DNA from: Fulvimarina sp. | GTDB taxonomy: Bacteria > Pseudomonadota > Alphaproteobacteria > Rhizobiales > Rhizobiaceae | Direction: 5' to 3' | Length of the DNA stretch: 64,000 nucleotides | Assembly (NCBI GenBank): GCA_002700095.1 | Contig: PACL01000031.1 | Span: 25,730 to 89,729, forward strand | Part shown: piece after piece, positions 49,656-60,186 of the stretch | How positions within the stretch are numbered: the first letter of the stretch is position 1 | Layout of the letters: every line of letters starts with the position of its first letter | Made by a program: the position numbers and the translations under genes | Notes under the pieces: model-generated | Told to the model about the DNA's origin: nothing | Database searches by the model: none | What the model saw: the letters and a program-made list of their open reading frames with translations, nothing else

Positions 49656-50648
49656 ATGAACGAAGACAGATCGCGCCAGAGACTGGGTCGGGGCCTCGCC
49701 TCGCTGATCGGCTCCCGCGTTCCCTCCCCGTCGCGGCCTGTCCCCGGCTTCGATCCCCAGCCGGCCACGCCGACGATCGCGCCGGAGCGCACCATCCCGG
49801 TCGCCAGCATCACGCCGAACCCGCACAATCCGCGGCGGTCCTTCCCCGAGGCCGAGCTTGCCGAGCTCGCCGCCTCGATCCGCCAGCACGGCGTCGTCCA
49901 GCCGCTGCTGGTGCGCCCACTGGCCGGCGATCCCGCCCGCTTTGAGCTGGTCGCGGGCGAGCGGCGGCTGCGCGCGGCCGCGCTCGCCGGCCTTGCCGAC
50001 GTGCCGGTGGTGCTGCGCGAGATCAACGACCGCCAGTCCCTCGAAATCGCCATCATCGAGAACGTCCAGCGCGCCGACCTCAACGCCATCGAAGAGGCGC
50101 TGGGCTATCAGGCGCTGATCGACGAGCACGGCTACACCCAGGCCGACCTTGCCGAGATCCTGTCGAAAAGCCGCAGCCATGTGGCCAATACCCTGCGCCT
50201 CCTGAAGCTGCCGGCGGAAGTGCGCGCCATGGTCGAGGACGGCACGATCTCGGCCGGTGCCGCCCGCACCGTCGTCACCGCGGAGGATCCGGTGGGGCTC
50301 GCCCGCCGCATCGTCGCGGAAAACCTGTCGGTGCGCGAGGCCGAGGCCCTGGCCCGCGATCGGGACGCCGTCGAGGAAGTGCCGGCCGCGGCGAGGGCGC
50401 CGGCGCGTGGCCGGGGGCGCAAGGTCCCGGAGGCATCCGAGGCGGTGAAGAGCGACGTCATTCTCTTCCACGAGCGGCGCCTGCGCGAGGCGGCGGGCTT
50501 CGACGTTTCGATCACCGTGTCCGATGGCCGCCCGACCATCACCATCAGCCTCGACCGGGAGGACGACCTCGACGCCCTCGCCGAGCGACTGGAAGGCCGT
50601 GGCGGCTATGCGGCAGCAAGCGCCGGGCCGCGCCTGCGCTCGCTGTAG
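49656..50648 (+). CDS. parB: Chromosome-partitioning protein ParB
   Basis: RLGRGLASLIG, NPHNPRRSFPEAELAELAASIRQHGVVQPLLVRP, GERRLRAAALAG, HTH DLAEILSKSRSHVANTLRLLKLP. Confidence 0.97.
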   Translation: MNEDRSRQRLGRGLASLIGSRVPSPSRPVPGFDPQPATPTIAPERTIPVASITPNPHNPRRSFPEAELAELAASIRQHGVVQPLLVRPLAGDPARFELVAGERRLRAAALAGLADVPVVLREINDRQSLEIAIIENVQRADLNAIEEALGYQALIDEHGYTQADLAEILSKSRSHVANTLRLLKLPAEVRAMVEDGTISAGAARTVVTAEDPVGLARRIVAENLSVREAEALARDRDAVEEVPAAARAPARGRGRKVPEASEAVKSDVILFHERRLREAAGFDVSITVSDGRPTITISLDREDDLDALAERLEGRGGYAAASAGPRLRSL

Positions 50649-50723
50649 GGGCGGCGCGGCGTTGGGGTGGCGTCGGTTCTTCCGGCTGATGTCCCTGCGC
50701 CGACGACGGTTGCAAGGCCGCGT

Positions 50724-51122
50724 TTACGTCGCCCCGTAATCCTCGTCGGATACCTGCTCGAGCCAGTCGGCGGCGCTGCCTTCGTGGCGCTCCTGGATGG
50801 CGATGTGGGTCATGGCGGTGGTGGCCGTCGCGCCGTGCCAGTGGCGCTCGCCGGGGGCGAACCAGACGACGTCGCCGGGGCGGATCGTCTGCCTCGCTTC
50901 GCCTTCCCGGCGCACCCAGCCGCATCCGTCGGTGACGATCAGCGTCTGGCCGAGCGGGTGGGTGTGCCAGGCCGTGCGGGCGCCGGGCTCGAAGGTGACC
51001 TTCGCCACCGCGACGCGCGCCGGCCCAGGCGGCGAGGCGAGGGGATCGATCCGCACCCGGCCGGTGAAATAGTCCGCCGGTCCCTCGGTCGACGGGGTGT
51101 CACCGCTGCGCTTGATGTCCAT
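50724..51122 (-). CDS. Small cupin-domain protein
   Basis: [55 protein letters not shown], both cupin motifs. Confidence 0.88.
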   Translation of the reverse strand: MDIKRSGDTPSTEGPADYFTGRVRIDPLASPPGPARVAVAKVTFEPGARTAWHTHPLGQTLIVTDGCGWVRREGEARQTIRPGDVVWFAPGERHWHGATATTAMTHIAIQERHEGSAADWLEQVSDEDYGAT

Positions 51123-51314
51123 GAGTCTCGTCCTTTCGATGCTGCCGCCGCTGGGCAGTCGCTTCGCTGCAGGAACGGCACCTGCATGGCAATGTAAGGC
51201 GCTGGCGGCGCTTGGCAGGAGCAAACCTCGCGCGTCCGATGCCCGACCGCCACGCGACGATGCCGTTTGCCCGGCGGAGATGCCGCAATCCTGGATCATG
51301 TCGGCGAAAGAACT

Positions 51315-51356
51315 GGCCGACGCAGTGGATAAGCCGGCTTATAAACTGCGTCGGCC
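51315..51356. other. 42-bp near-perfect palindrome GGCCGACGCAGT-GG-ATAAGCCGGCTTAT-AA-ACTGCGTCGGCC
   Basis: 12-bp arms around a 14-bp perfect inner palindrome, common centre 51335.5; only the 2-nt spacers mismatch. Confidence 0.85.
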
Positions 51357-51406
51357 GTCCGGTTCTGGCATCCCAGCGACTTTGATGTGATCGGGAAGCG
51401 CTGGTC

Positions 51407-52453
51407 TCAGGCCCGGCCGCGGGCTCGCAGCCGGGCGGCCTCGACGGCGGTGTCCATCAGCGTGCGGTGGGTGATGGTGAGGGCAAGGCCAGAGTCCTTG
51501 CGGCTCATCAGGATGTCGGCCTCGATCGCCTGCAGCCGGGCATCGAGGGCGGCGAGCGTCCAGGCCGAAAGGGCCGCCTCCATGGCAGGGCGGCGGCGGA
51601 AGTGCGGCCGGCGCCGTTCGACCGCCCGTGCCACCGGCTCGCCGCGCCGCTCGACGCCTTCCCGCAGCGCCAGCAGCTGCTGGAAATAGCGCAGCAGCGC
51701 CTGGTGCAGCTGGAAGGTCGGGGCGCCCGCCGTCGTCAGCCGGTCGATCAGATGCGGCAGGCGCTTCACCTCGCCGGAGACCGCCGCGTCGATCGCCTCG
51801 TCGAGGGCATCGGCCGAGACGTCGCCGACGATCGCGGCGACGTCGGCTTCCGTCACCGTCGGCGCGCCGAGGGCGTAGAGGCAGAGCTTCTGCCCCTCGC
51901 CGCGCGAGGCGATGCGGTCGGCGCCGAGCCGCGCCTTCAGGGCGTCGCGGGCGTCGCGGTCCATGCCGAGGCCGGCGGCGGAGAGCTCCTCGTCGATCAT
52001 CTGGTCGAGGGCGCGTCCCTCGTCCTGGTAGCAGGGCAGGGCCATGGCATGGCGGCCGCGCTCGGCATTGGCCCGGAGTGCGGCGTTCTTCTTCAGGTCG
52101 CCGGCCTCGACGATGATCAGCGTGTCGGTCAGGCGCTCGCCCCCGAGCTCGCCGGCAGCGTCGGCGAGGGCCTTGCCCGCCCCGGCGCCGCGGACCCGCA
52201 CGAGCCGCCTGCCGCCGAGGAGAGAGAGTGTCTTCGCCTCGTCGTAGAGCCGGCCGATGTCCTTCTCGATCTCGTCGCCCGACAGCACGACGGCGGAGAA
52301 GGGATCCCCCGGATCGACACCGAAGGCCTTGGCGAGCTTCGCCGAGCGCTCGGAAACGAGGCCGGTGTCGGGGCCGTAGAGGAGGACGAGGGAATAGGCG
52401 AAGTCCGGCCGGTTGAGAAAGGCTTCGACTTCGCCGGCTTTCTTCTGGGCCAT
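51407..52453 (-). CDS. holA: DNA polymerase III subunit delta
   Basis: MAQKKAGEVEAFLNRPDFAYSLVLLYGPDTGLVSERSAKLAKAFG…; conserved between parB and lptE/leuS. Confidence 0.92.
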   Translation of the reverse strand: MAQKKAGEVEAFLNRPDFAYSLVLLYGPDTGLVSERSAKLAKAFGVDPGDPFSAVVLSGDEIEKDIGRLYDEAKTLSLLGGRRLVRVRGAGAGKALADAAGELGGERLTDTLIIVEAGDLKKNAALRANAERGRHAMALPCYQDEGRALDQMIDEELSAAGLGMDRDARDALKARLGADRIASRGEGQKLCLYALGAPTVTEADVAAIVGDVSADALDEAIDAAVSGEVKRLPHLIDRLTTAGAPTFQLHQALLRYFQQLLALREGVERRGEPVARAVERRRPHFRRRPAMEAALSAWTLAALDARLQAIEADILMSRKDSGLALTITHRTLMDTAVEAARLRARGRA

Positions 52454-52499
52454 GGGGACTGCTCTTTCGGGTGATCGATATCAGCTGCGCGTGAATAGC

Positions 52500-52567
52500 G
52501 CCTCATGGCGCGCTTGTCGAAAGGCCGGGGGTGACCCTCGTGGTTCGACAGGCTCACCATGAGGGTG
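52500..52567. repeat. Interspersed palindromic repeat (copy 2, left arm degenerate)
   Basis: ACCCTCGTGGTTCGACAGGCTCACCATGAGGGTGG right arm identical to 16516-16606; left arm degraded. Confidence 0.75.
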
Positions 52568-52668
52568 GAGGGGGCAGGGCTCTTCGGTCTTACCCGATAA
52601 CCGGCATGCCGACTTGCCGCGGGACGATGGCACTTCGATGCTTTTCCCAGGCTCGCCGTCGCAACAGC

Positions 52669-52759
52669 CTCTCATCCTGAGCTTGTCGAAGGGCGAGGGG
52701 CGCTTGGCGCGAACCGTGGTGCGTGACCCTCGTGGTTCGACAGGCTCACCATGAGGGTG
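52669..52759. repeat. Interspersed palindromic repeat (copy 3)
   Basis: CTCATCCTGAGCTTGTCGAAGGGCGAGGGGCGC…ACCCTCGTGGTTCGACAGGCTCACCATGAGGGTGG. Confidence 0.85.
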
Positions 52760-52858
52760 GAGAGGGCTGCGCCCCTGAATCTTGTCCGATCACCGCCGTG
52801 GCGGTGCGTCCCCTTCATCGGCCGGGGCCGTGATGAGCACGGCGCCGGCCTCCGGTCA

Positions 52859-53449
52859 TCAGCCGCCGGTTCGCGACAGGGCGCCGGCGACCGCCAGCTC
52901 GACCTGGCCGGCCAGCTGCTTGCTGGCTTCTTCGCGGGCGTTCTTCAGGGCGCGCTGGCTCTGGTAGAGCTGGATCGTCTGGTCGTAGGGGACCGTCGCC
53001 GAGCGCTCGCCGGCGGTGATCACCACCTTGTCCGACAGGCGGACGAGCTGGTAGGTCGCCTTCTCGATGTAGATGACCGAGCGGGAGACGCCCTCGCTCT
53101 GGATGATCACGCCCCGGGCCTTGCCCTCGACCGACAGCCGGAGCTCGTAGAGCGGATCCGTGACCGGCTGACCGCGATTGAGGCGGAACAGCAGCTCGTT
53201 GCGGACCAGCTGGTCGGTGCGGGTATCGGCCTGCGTGATGGCGATGCGGCCGGCATAGGGCAGGCGTGCCGCGGCGCCGCCGATGTCGGTGCCGCCGACG
53301 CCGTTCGTGCCGTAGAGCGGGCCGGCGGTGCAGCCGGCCACGAGCAGGGCGGCGAGGCCAGCGAGGCCGGAGCGCAGGGCAGGGGAGAGGCGCCGGTGCG
53401 CGTCCCCGAAACGGCTTCGGCGGCGCAGGGCGCGATCAGACGACGACAT
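52859..53449 (-). CDS. lptE: LPS-assembly lipoprotein LptE
   Basis: Lipobox [16 protein letters not shown], 196 aa, overlaps leuS as in related genomes. Confidence 0.85.
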   Translation of the reverse strand: MSSSDRALRRRSRFGDAHRRLSPALRSGLAGLAALLVAGCTAGPLYGTNGVGGTDIGGAAARLPYAGRIAITQADTRTDQLVRNELLFRLNRGQPVTDPLYELRLSVEGKARGVIIQSEGVSRSVIYIEKATYQLVRLSDKVVITAGERSATVPYDQTIQLYQSQRALKNAREEASKQLAGQVELAVAGALSRTGG

Positions 53450-56054
53450 TGACGATTCTCCCCGGCACCACCACCAGACGTTTGGGCGCCTGGCCGGCCA
53501 GCGCTGCGCTCACGAAATCGAGCGCCAGCACGGCCTTCTCGATCTCAGCTTTGCCGGCCTCGACGGATACGGTCAAGTCGCCGCGCTTCTTGCCGTTGAT
53601 CTGGATGGGGAGTGTGACCGTATCGTCCGCGAGAAGGCTCGCGTCGACCTCCGGCCAGGGGGCCGAGGCCACGAGACCTGCCTCGCCGATCAGCTCCCAG
53701 AGCGCTTCGGCCAGATGCGGCATCATCGGCGCAACGATGCGCGACAGCATCGACAGCGCCTCGCGGGCGGCAGCCGCCGCGCCGCCATTGCCGGCCTCCA
53801 CCTTGCCGAACGACGCCGATAGCTGGTTGACCAGTTCGTGGACCCGGGCGATCGCCTTGTTGAAGGCGAGGCGCTCGATGTCGTCGGAGACGCCGGCCAC
53901 CGCGCGGTGGGCGGCCTTGCGGATGTCGAGGCAGAGGTCGTCGCTGCCGGGCGTGGCATGGGCGCTTGCTGGGGCGAGCTTCGGCGCCGTCTCGGTGAAC
54001 AGCCGCCACAGCCGCTGGACGAAGCGATGGGCGCCCTCGACGCCGGCTTCCGACCAGATCACGTCCCGGTCCGGCGGCGAGTCCGACAGGACGAACCAGC
54101 GGGCGGTGTCGGCGCCATAGGAGGCGATGATGTCATCCGGATCGACGACGTTCTTCTTCGACTTCGACATCTTCTCGATGCCGCCGATGGCGATCGGCGC
54201 GCCGGTGGACAGCCGGGTCGCGCTGCGGCGGCCGCCCTCTTCCTCGATCCTCACATCGACCGGCGCGACCCATTCGCGGCCGTCGCGATAGGTCTCGTGG
54301 ACGACCATGCCTTGGGTGAACAGGCCCTTGAACGGCTCGTCGAGATCGAGATGGCCGCATTCGCGCATCGCCCGCACGAAGAAGCGCGAATAGAGGAGGT
54401 GCAGGATCGCATGCTCGATGCCGCCGATATACTGGTCCACCGGCAGCCAGGCATTGGCCGCCTGCGGGTCCGTCGGCTCGTCGGCGCGGGGGGCGGTGAA
54501 GCGGGCGAAGTACCACGAGGAATCGACGAAGGTGTCCATCGTGTCTGTTTCACGTGAAGCATCGCCGCCGCATTGCGGGCAGGTGGCTTTGCGCCAGGTC
54601 GGGTGCCGGTCGAGGGGATTGCCGGGTTTCTCGAAGTCGATGTCGTCGGGCAGGACGACGGGCAGGTTCTCCCGCGCCTCCGGCACGACGCCGCAGGCCG
54701 CGCAGTGCAGCACCGGGATCGGGCAGCCCCAGTAGCGCTGGCGCGAGATGCCCCAGTCGCGCAGGCGGTAGTTCACCTTGCGGCTGGCCTGGGGCGCGCC
54801 GAAGAGGTCGGCTGCCTCAAGCTTCTCTGCGACGGCGTCGAAGGCCTCGTCCGGCGTCTTGCCGTCGAGAAAGTCGGAATTGTAGATGGTGCCGTCCTCG
54901 ACATAGGCCTTGTCCGCCACGGAGAACGCCACCGGATCCTCGTGGGGCGGCAGCACCACGGGCCGGACCGGGAGGCCGTATTTGCGGGCGAAGTCGAGGT
55001 CGCGCTGGTCGTGGGCCGGGCAGCCAAAGACCGCGCCGGTGCCGTATTCCATCAGGACGAAATTGGCGACGTAGACCGGCACGTGCCAGCTCGGATCGAG
55101 GGGATGCACCGCCTCGATCGTCGTCCGGTAGCCCTTCTTCTCGGCGGTCTCGATCGCCTCGGCGGACGTGCCGGTGCGCCGCGTCTCGGCGATGAAGGCG
55201 GCGAGGTCCGGATCGTTCCCGGCGGCCTTGGTGGCGAGCGGATGGTCGGGCGCCACCGCGATGAAGGAGGCGCCGTAGAGCGTGTCCGGCCGGGTGGTGA
55301 AGACGGTGACGTCGCTCTCGCCCTCGGGTGCCGTCTCCTGCGCCAGCGCCCAGCGCAGCATCAGGCCTTCCGAGCGGCCGATCCAGTTCCTCTGCATCAG
55401 CCGGACCTTTTCCGGCCAGCCGGGAAGACGGTCGAGGGCATTGGCGAGATCGTCTGCGAAGGCGGTGATCCTGAAGAACCACTGGACCAGTTCGCGCTGC
55501 TCCACCTCGGCGCCCGAACGCCAGCCCTTGCCGTCGATCACCTGCTCGTTGGCAAGGACCGTCATGTCGACCGGGTCCCAGTTGACCTTCGACTTCTTGC
55601 GATAGGCGAGGCCCTTCTCCAGCATGTCGAGAAACAGCATCTGCTGGCGGTGGTAGTATTCGACGTCGCAGGTGGCGAATTCCCGCGACCAGTCGAGCGA
55701 CAGGCCCATCGACTTCAGCTGCTTCCGCATCGTGTCGATGTTCTGGTAGGTCCATTTCGCCGGATGCACCTTGTTCTGCATCGCGGCATTCTCGGCCGGC
55801 ATGCCGAAGGCATCCCAGCCCATGGGATGCAGGACGTTGCAGCCCTTCGCCCGCTTGTAGCGCGCCACCACGTCGCCGAGCGCATAGTTGCGCACATGGC
55901 CCATGTGGATGCGCCCCGACGGATAGGGGAACATCTCGAGGACGTAGTATTTTTCGCCAGGCGCGTCGGTCTTCGTTTCGAAGAGCTGCGCCTCGGACCA
56001 GGCCTTCTGCCACTTCGGTTCGGCGGTGCGGGGATTGTAGCGTTCGGTGGTCAT
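53436..56054 (-). CDS. leuS: Leucyl-tRNA synthetase
   Basis: [21 protein letters not shown] (HIGH), [13 protein letters not shown] (KMSKS); start MTTERYN at 56054. Confidence 0.98.
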   Translation of the reverse strand: MTTERYNPRTAEPKWQKAWSEAQLFETKTDAPGEKYYVLEMFPYPSGRIHMGHVRNYALGDVVARYKRAKGCNVLHPMGWDAFGMPAENAAMQNKVHPAKWTYQNIDTMRKQLKSMGLSLDWSREFATCDVEYYHRQQMLFLDMLEKGLAYRKKSKVNWDPVDMTVLANEQVIDGKGWRSGAEVEQRELVQWFFRITAFADDLANALDRLPGWPEKVRLMQRNWIGRSEGLMLRWALAQETAPEGESDVTVFTTRPDTLYGASFIAVAPDHPLATKAAGNDPDLAAFIAETRRTGTSAEAIETAEKKGYRTTIEAVHPLDPSWHVPVYVANFVLMEYGTGAVFGCPAHDQRDLDFARKYGLPVRPVVLPPHEDPVAFSVADKAYVEDGTIYNSDFLDGKTPDEAFDAVAEKLEAADLFGAPQASRKVNYRLRDWGISRQRYWGCPIPVLHCAACGVVPEARENLPVVLPDDIDFEKPGNPLDRHPTWRKATCPQCGGDASRETDTMDTFVDSSWYFARFTAPRADEPTDPQAANAWLPVDQYIGGIEHAILHLLYSRFFVRAMRECGHLDLDEPFKGLFTQGMVVHETYRDGREWVAPVDVRIEEEGGRRSATRLSTGAPIAIGGIEKMSKSKKNVVDPDDIIASYGADTARWFVLSDSPPDRDVIWSEAGVEGAHRFVQRLWRLFTETAPKLAPASAHATPGSDDLCLDIRKAAHRAVAGVSDDIERLAFNKAIARVHELVNQLSASFGKVEAGNGGAAAAAREALSMLSRIVAPMMPHLAEALWELIGEAGLVASAPWPEVDASLLADDTVTLPIQINGKKRGDLTVSVEAGKAEIEKAVLALDFVSAALAGQAPKRLVVVPGRIVNVVV
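54546..54561. promoter_or_regulatory. parS: parS-like site TGTTTCACGTGAAGCA inside leuS
   Basis: 15/16 match to canonical parS. Confidence 0.75.
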
Positions 56055-56342
56055 GTCGGGCATCTCGTCGGAAAAGGCGGCGCGGGAGCAGGGAACGCTC
56101 CGTCTGAAAGCTCTGCTCCGGGTTATCCGGGCGCGCGCGAAAGCGCAACGCCAGCCTTCCCAAGCCGCACGTCACCTCGCATAAATGACATCAGTGAAGG
56201 CAGAAGCAGAAGCGCCGAGGCCAGCCGGCGCTGCCGCGGAGGATGAGCCCCCGCGGCCGTGGCAACGGACTGGAAAGGCTGCTTCATCTCCGCTTCAAAT
56301 GACGACGCTGGGAGTAATCCCATGAAGGCCCAGGAGGTACCA

Positions 56343-56900
56343 TCACATCAGCAACCGACCGATCACCAAGGCTGCGACAATCAAATTGATTCCCAAGACA
56401 AAATTCACTGGCGTCAAAATGCTTGTGCCTAACGCCGAGGACAGCACAACACCAGTCATTCCCATCCCAGTGAGACCCGGAAGGGCAGCGATGATCGCCG
56501 ACTTGACGGAGCAAGCCGCGGGTAATCCAGGCCTGGAAAATGGTCTTTGAAAAGGTTGGAAGATTTTCGGGGCAGATCCGCCGCGCACTGCTCTTTCTCG
56601 AGCAAGCGTGGCAGCATTGAGCCGAGAGAAGGCATAACACAGCAGGGGAACCGCCGTTATCGCGGCCCCGCAGATCGTGCAGACGGCCACAGCCAACAAA
56701 TTGAAGCCGTGGCTCGCGAAAAATACACCGGCCGAGACCGCTATCGGCAGTCCCGTGGACAGCATGACGGCAATACCAAGTTCACGCAGGAACGAAAGCC
56801 GATCAAGACCGAGTGCCTCTTCAGAGTCAGGCTGCATGACTGAGGTTGGACGTTGGTTGGCTTCTCTCACCGGGATCGGCGCTCCGAAGATCTGGAACAA
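56343..56900 (-). CDS. Uncharacterised small membrane protein
   Basis: 185 aa with several predicted TM stretches; lower-GC region; no family recognised. Confidence 0.5.
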   Translation of the reverse strand: MFQIFGAPIPVREANQRPTSVMQPDSEEALGLDRLSFLRELGIAVMLSTGLPIAVSAGVFFASHGFNLLAVAVCTICGAAITAVPLLCYAFSRLNAATLARERAVRGGSAPKIFQPFQRPFSRPGLPAACSVKSAIIAALPGLTGMGMTGVVLSSALGTSILTPVNFVLGINLIVAALVIGRLLM

Positions 56901-57058
56901 TCGAATGCTGCGCTTCAGATTGAAGCATTGCTCGGCAGCACCGATTTGTGTGTGGACGAGCAGATGGTGTTGATGGTGGAAGGCAAAGGGATACGGAAGC
57001 AGGAAATGGTGGTGATGGAGACAGTTGGAATGGATTCAAAGGCGGTCGGGACGCCATA

Positions 57059-57754
57059 ATGGGCACAGCGGAAGAGGCTATCATTAGATATCATACAGTC
57101 TGTGCTTCGATCGCCAAGGCCGCCGCAAGCGTCGGCCGCCCCGCCGACGCCGTCACCCTCGTCGCCGTCTCCAAGACCCATGGCGAGGAGGCGATCCTCC
57201 CGGTCATCGAGGCCGGCCAGCGGGTGTTCGGCGAGAACAAGGTGCAGGAATCGCAAGGCAAGTGGCCGAGCCTGAAGGCGCGCTTCCCCGATATCGAGCT
57301 GCGGCTGATCGGGCCGCTGCAGTCCAACAAGACGGCGGATGCGGTGGCGCTGTTCGACGTGATCGAGAGCGTCGACCGGGAGAAGATCGCCCGGGAGATC
57401 GCCAAGGAGATGACGAAGCAGGGCAGGGCCCCCCGGCTCTACGTCCAGGTCAATACCGGCGAGGAGCCCCAGAAGGCGGGGATCCTGCCGACCGAGGCGG
57501 TGGCCTTCGTCGAGCGCTGCCGGACGGAGCACGGGCTGACCATAGAAGGCCTGATGTGCATCCCGCCGGCGGAGGAAAATCCCGGCCCGCACTTCGCACT
57601 TCTCAGAAAGTTAGCCGACGAAGCAAGTGTCGAGAAGCTGTCGATGGGGATGAGCGGCGACTTCGAGACGGCGGTCGAGATGGGAGCGACCTCGGTGCGC
57701 GTCGGCTCGGCAATCTTTGGCGCGCGAGACTATGGGGCCGAGCCGGCGCAGTAG
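57059..57754 (+). CDS. YggS-family pyridoxal phosphate-dependent protein
   Basis: VTLVAVSKTHGEEAILPVIEAGQRVFGENKVQESQGKWPSLKARFPDIELRLIGPLQSNKTADAVALFDVIESVDREKIA. Confidence 0.95.
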   Translation: MGTAEEAIIRYHTVCASIAKAAASVGRPADAVTLVAVSKTHGEEAILPVIEAGQRVFGENKVQESQGKWPSLKARFPDIELRLIGPLQSNKTADAVALFDVIESVDREKIAREIAKEMTKQGRAPRLYVQVNTGEEPQKAGILPTEAVAFVERCRTEHGLTIEGLMCIPPAEENPGPHFALLRKLADEASVEKLSMGMSGDFETAVEMGATSVRVGSAIFGARDYGAEPAQ

Positions 57755-57803
57755 AGCATGATCCCGAAAAGCGGGAACCGGTTTTCGGAAACGATCATGC
57801 GGC
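57754..57803. repeat. Palindromic intergenic repeat GAGCATGATCCCGAAAAGCGGGAACCGGTTTTCGGAAACGATCATGC
   Basis: Imperfect palindrome immediately after yggS; resembles the abundant GAGCATGATC…GATCATGCTC repeat of Rhizobiales. Confidence 0.75.
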
Positions 57804-57888
57804 AACAAGAGGACCGAGCGGAATGTCGATCGAAACTGATCGCATCCCGCTCCAGCCTCCCGGCCGCGCCCGCTCGGCCCTTAGTCAT

Positions 57889-60186
57889 TCACCAGGTGTA
57901 GCGCAGCGTCCCGCGGACGGTCCGGCCGTCGTTGTAATAGGCGGTGTCGCTGAACGTATCGACGTGGGAGACGGTGCGCTTGTCGAAGAGGTTGGTGGCG
58001 TTGACCTGCAGCGTGGCGTTGTCGGTGATCTTGTAGGTCAGCGCCGCATCGACCGTGGTGCGGGCGTCGAGGTCGATCGTGTTGGCGTCGTCGGCGAAGG
58101 TCGAGCCGATGTAGCGGATACCGGCGCCGAGCGTCAGGTCGCCGATCCGGCCCTCGCCGGGGATGGTGTAGTCGGCCCAGATCGAGGCGAGGTGCTCGGG
58201 CACCAGCTGCGGGCGGTTGCCGGCATTGCCGAGGACGTCCTCCTCGATCTCGGCGTCCCAGTAGGAATAGGCGAGGGTGAGCTTGAGACGATCGTCGAGG
58301 GCCATCTTGCCCTCCAGCTCGACGCCGCGGACATTGACCTCGCCGAGCTGATACTGCGCCGTATAGTTCGGATCCCACTGGGTGACGTTGGACTGGGTGA
58401 GGTCGAACAGCGCCAGCGTGAACAGGGCGTCGACGGCGTCCGGCCGGTATTTCGCGCCGACTTCGTACTGGGTGCCTTCCTGGGGCTTCGCCGATTCGGC
58501 GAGGAAGGCGCGGCTGGTGCCGATCGGCTGGAAGGATTCCGAGTAGTTGGCATAGAGCGACACCTCGTCGGTGGCCTTGTAGGTGAGGCCGAGACGGGAG
58601 GTGAAGGCCTCGTCGGTGACCTGGTCGGTGCCCTGCGAGAGAAGGCCGCCTCCATAGTCGTAATCATAGTCGTTGGTCTGCTCGACGTGGTCGTAGCGGC
58701 CGCCGAAGGTGAGAATCCAGCGTTCGTCGATGGTCAGCTCCTCCTGGGCGTAGAGGCCGACGATCTCGATCTCGTTGGCGTCGACGAGCTGGCGGTAGGG
58801 GACGACGCAGCCGCGGCCGCAATAATCGGGGTTGGTGACGTCGATCGGGCTCGCCGTGCCGTCGTCGCGGGTCTCCTTGATGTCGTAGTGGGAATAGTCG
58901 ACGCCGACGAGGGTGCGGCTGTCGAAGATGCCGACCGAGGCATCGTATTGCAGCTGGTTGTCGGTGAGGAAACTCTTGCTGCGGCCGTAGACGCCGAGGG
59001 ACGCGCGGTTGATCGTGTCGGTGCCGGCGATGAGGCCGGAGGACGGATAGACCGACTCGTAGGTGAGGTCGAGATCGGTGTAGCGGGCGTTGGAGCGGAC
59101 CTGAAGACCGTTGCCGAAATCATGGCTGAACTGCCAGCCGATGTTGAACTCCTCGGTATCCATGTTGTCGTAGTCGCTCTCGCCCAGGAACGTGTCCGGA
59201 TCGATGCCGGAGCCGTAGGGGATGCCGTGGGAGGTGTTGCCCTTGCGCTTGTTGTAGTCGCCGAGGATGGTGAGGCTGGTGGCGGCGTCCGGGCTCCATG
59301 TGACGGCCGGGGCGAGATAGAGGCGGTCGTCCTCGGTGAAGTCGGCGCCGTTGTTGCCGTCCTGCCATTTGGTGGTGACGCGGTAGGACCAGTCGCCGGT
59401 GGCCGTCAGCGGCGCGCCGAAATCGGCGCCGGTCTCGATATGGCCGTCGCCGAAGGTGGTGTAGACCTCACCGAAAGCGTGGTCCTGGGGCCGCTTGGTG
59501 ATGGCGTTGACGAGGCCGCCCGGGCCGTTGAGGCCGAACAGCGTCGAGGTCGAGCCCTTCAGCACCTCGAAGCGCTGGGCGCCATAGGGCTCGATCCGGC
59601 TGCCGGTGAAGTTCCAGGTGCGGTTTGCGAGGCCGTCCCGGTAGGTCCCGTAGTTGGACTGGTAGAAGCCGCGGATGAGGTAGAAGTCGTAGCGGTCGTC
59701 GCCGCCATAGATGTCGGTGGAGACGCCCGCCGTGTAGGCGAGGACCTCGTCGAGATCGTTGGCGTCGCGCTGCTCGATCTCTTCCTGCGTGACGATCGAG
59801 ACGGAAGCCGGGACGTCGAGAACCGGCGTGTCGGTCTTCGAGCCGACGGCGGTGTCCCTGGCGACGATGCTCGTGTCAGGGCCGACGGCGCTTCCCGTCC
59901 CGCCGTCGATGACGATGGTGTCGAGGGTGATCGTCGCCGAAGTCTTTGCCGGATCCTGCGCCGAAGTCCGGGCCGCATCCTGCGCGAAGGAACTGGCGGG
60001 CTGGATCAGGCCGAGGGCGGTGACGCAGAGCAGGAGGGCAGCCGGGCTGCGAAGGCGGCGCGCCATTCCATGGCCGCCGACATGTCCGGGGCCGGGGGCA
60101 TGTCCGGTCTTGCGACCGCGAAATGATCTTTCGCCAGCATTGGCCCGCCGCGCTTCAAGTTCCATGATCAGACCCCAGCCCCTCAC
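57889..60186 (-). CDS. TonB-dependent siderophore receptor
   Basis: Plug VPASVSIVTQEEIEQRDANDLDEVLAYTAGVSTD…EPYGAQRFEVLKGSTSTLFGLNGPGGLVNAITKRP; C-term …RTVRGTLRYTW. Confidence 0.95.
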   Translation of the reverse strand: MRGWGLIMELEARRANAGERSFRGRKTGHAPGPGHVGGHGMARRLRSPAALLLCVTALGLIQPASSFAQDAARTSAQDPAKTSATITLDTIVIDGGTGSAVGPDTSIVARDTAVGSKTDTPVLDVPASVSIVTQEEIEQRDANDLDEVLAYTAGVSTDIYGGDDRYDFYLIRGFYQSNYGTYRDGLANRTWNFTGSRIEPYGAQRFEVLKGSTSTLFGLNGPGGLVNAITKRPQDHAFGEVYTTFGDGHIETGADFGAPLTATGDWSYRVTTKWQDGNNGADFTEDDRLYLAPAVTWSPDAATSLTILGDYNKRKGNTSHGIPYGSGIDPDTFLGESDYDNMDTEEFNIGWQFSHDFGNGLQVRSNARYTDLDLTYESVYPSSGLIAGTDTINRASLGVYGRSKSFLTDNQLQYDASVGIFDSRTLVGVDYSHYDIKETRDDGTASPIDVTNPDYCGRGCVVPYRQLVDANEIEIVGLYAQEELTIDERWILTFGGRYDHVEQTNDYDYDYGGGLLSQGTDQVTDEAFTSRLGLTYKATDEVSLYANYSESFQPIGTSRAFLAESAKPQEGTQYEVGAKYRPDAVDALFTLALFDLTQSNVTQWDPNYTAQYQLGEVNVRGVELEGKMALDDRLKLTLAYSYWDAEIEEDVLGNAGNRPQLVPEHLASIWADYTIPGEGRIGDLTLGAGIRYIGSTFADDANTIDLDARTTVDAALTYKITDNATLQVNATNLFDKRTVSHVDTFSDTAYYNDGRTVRGTLRYTW

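Noticed and set aside
57262-60126. 954-aa plus-strand ORF opposite the TonB receptor
   Set aside because: Antisense frame of the receptor gene; V/A/G/D-rich composition with no domain
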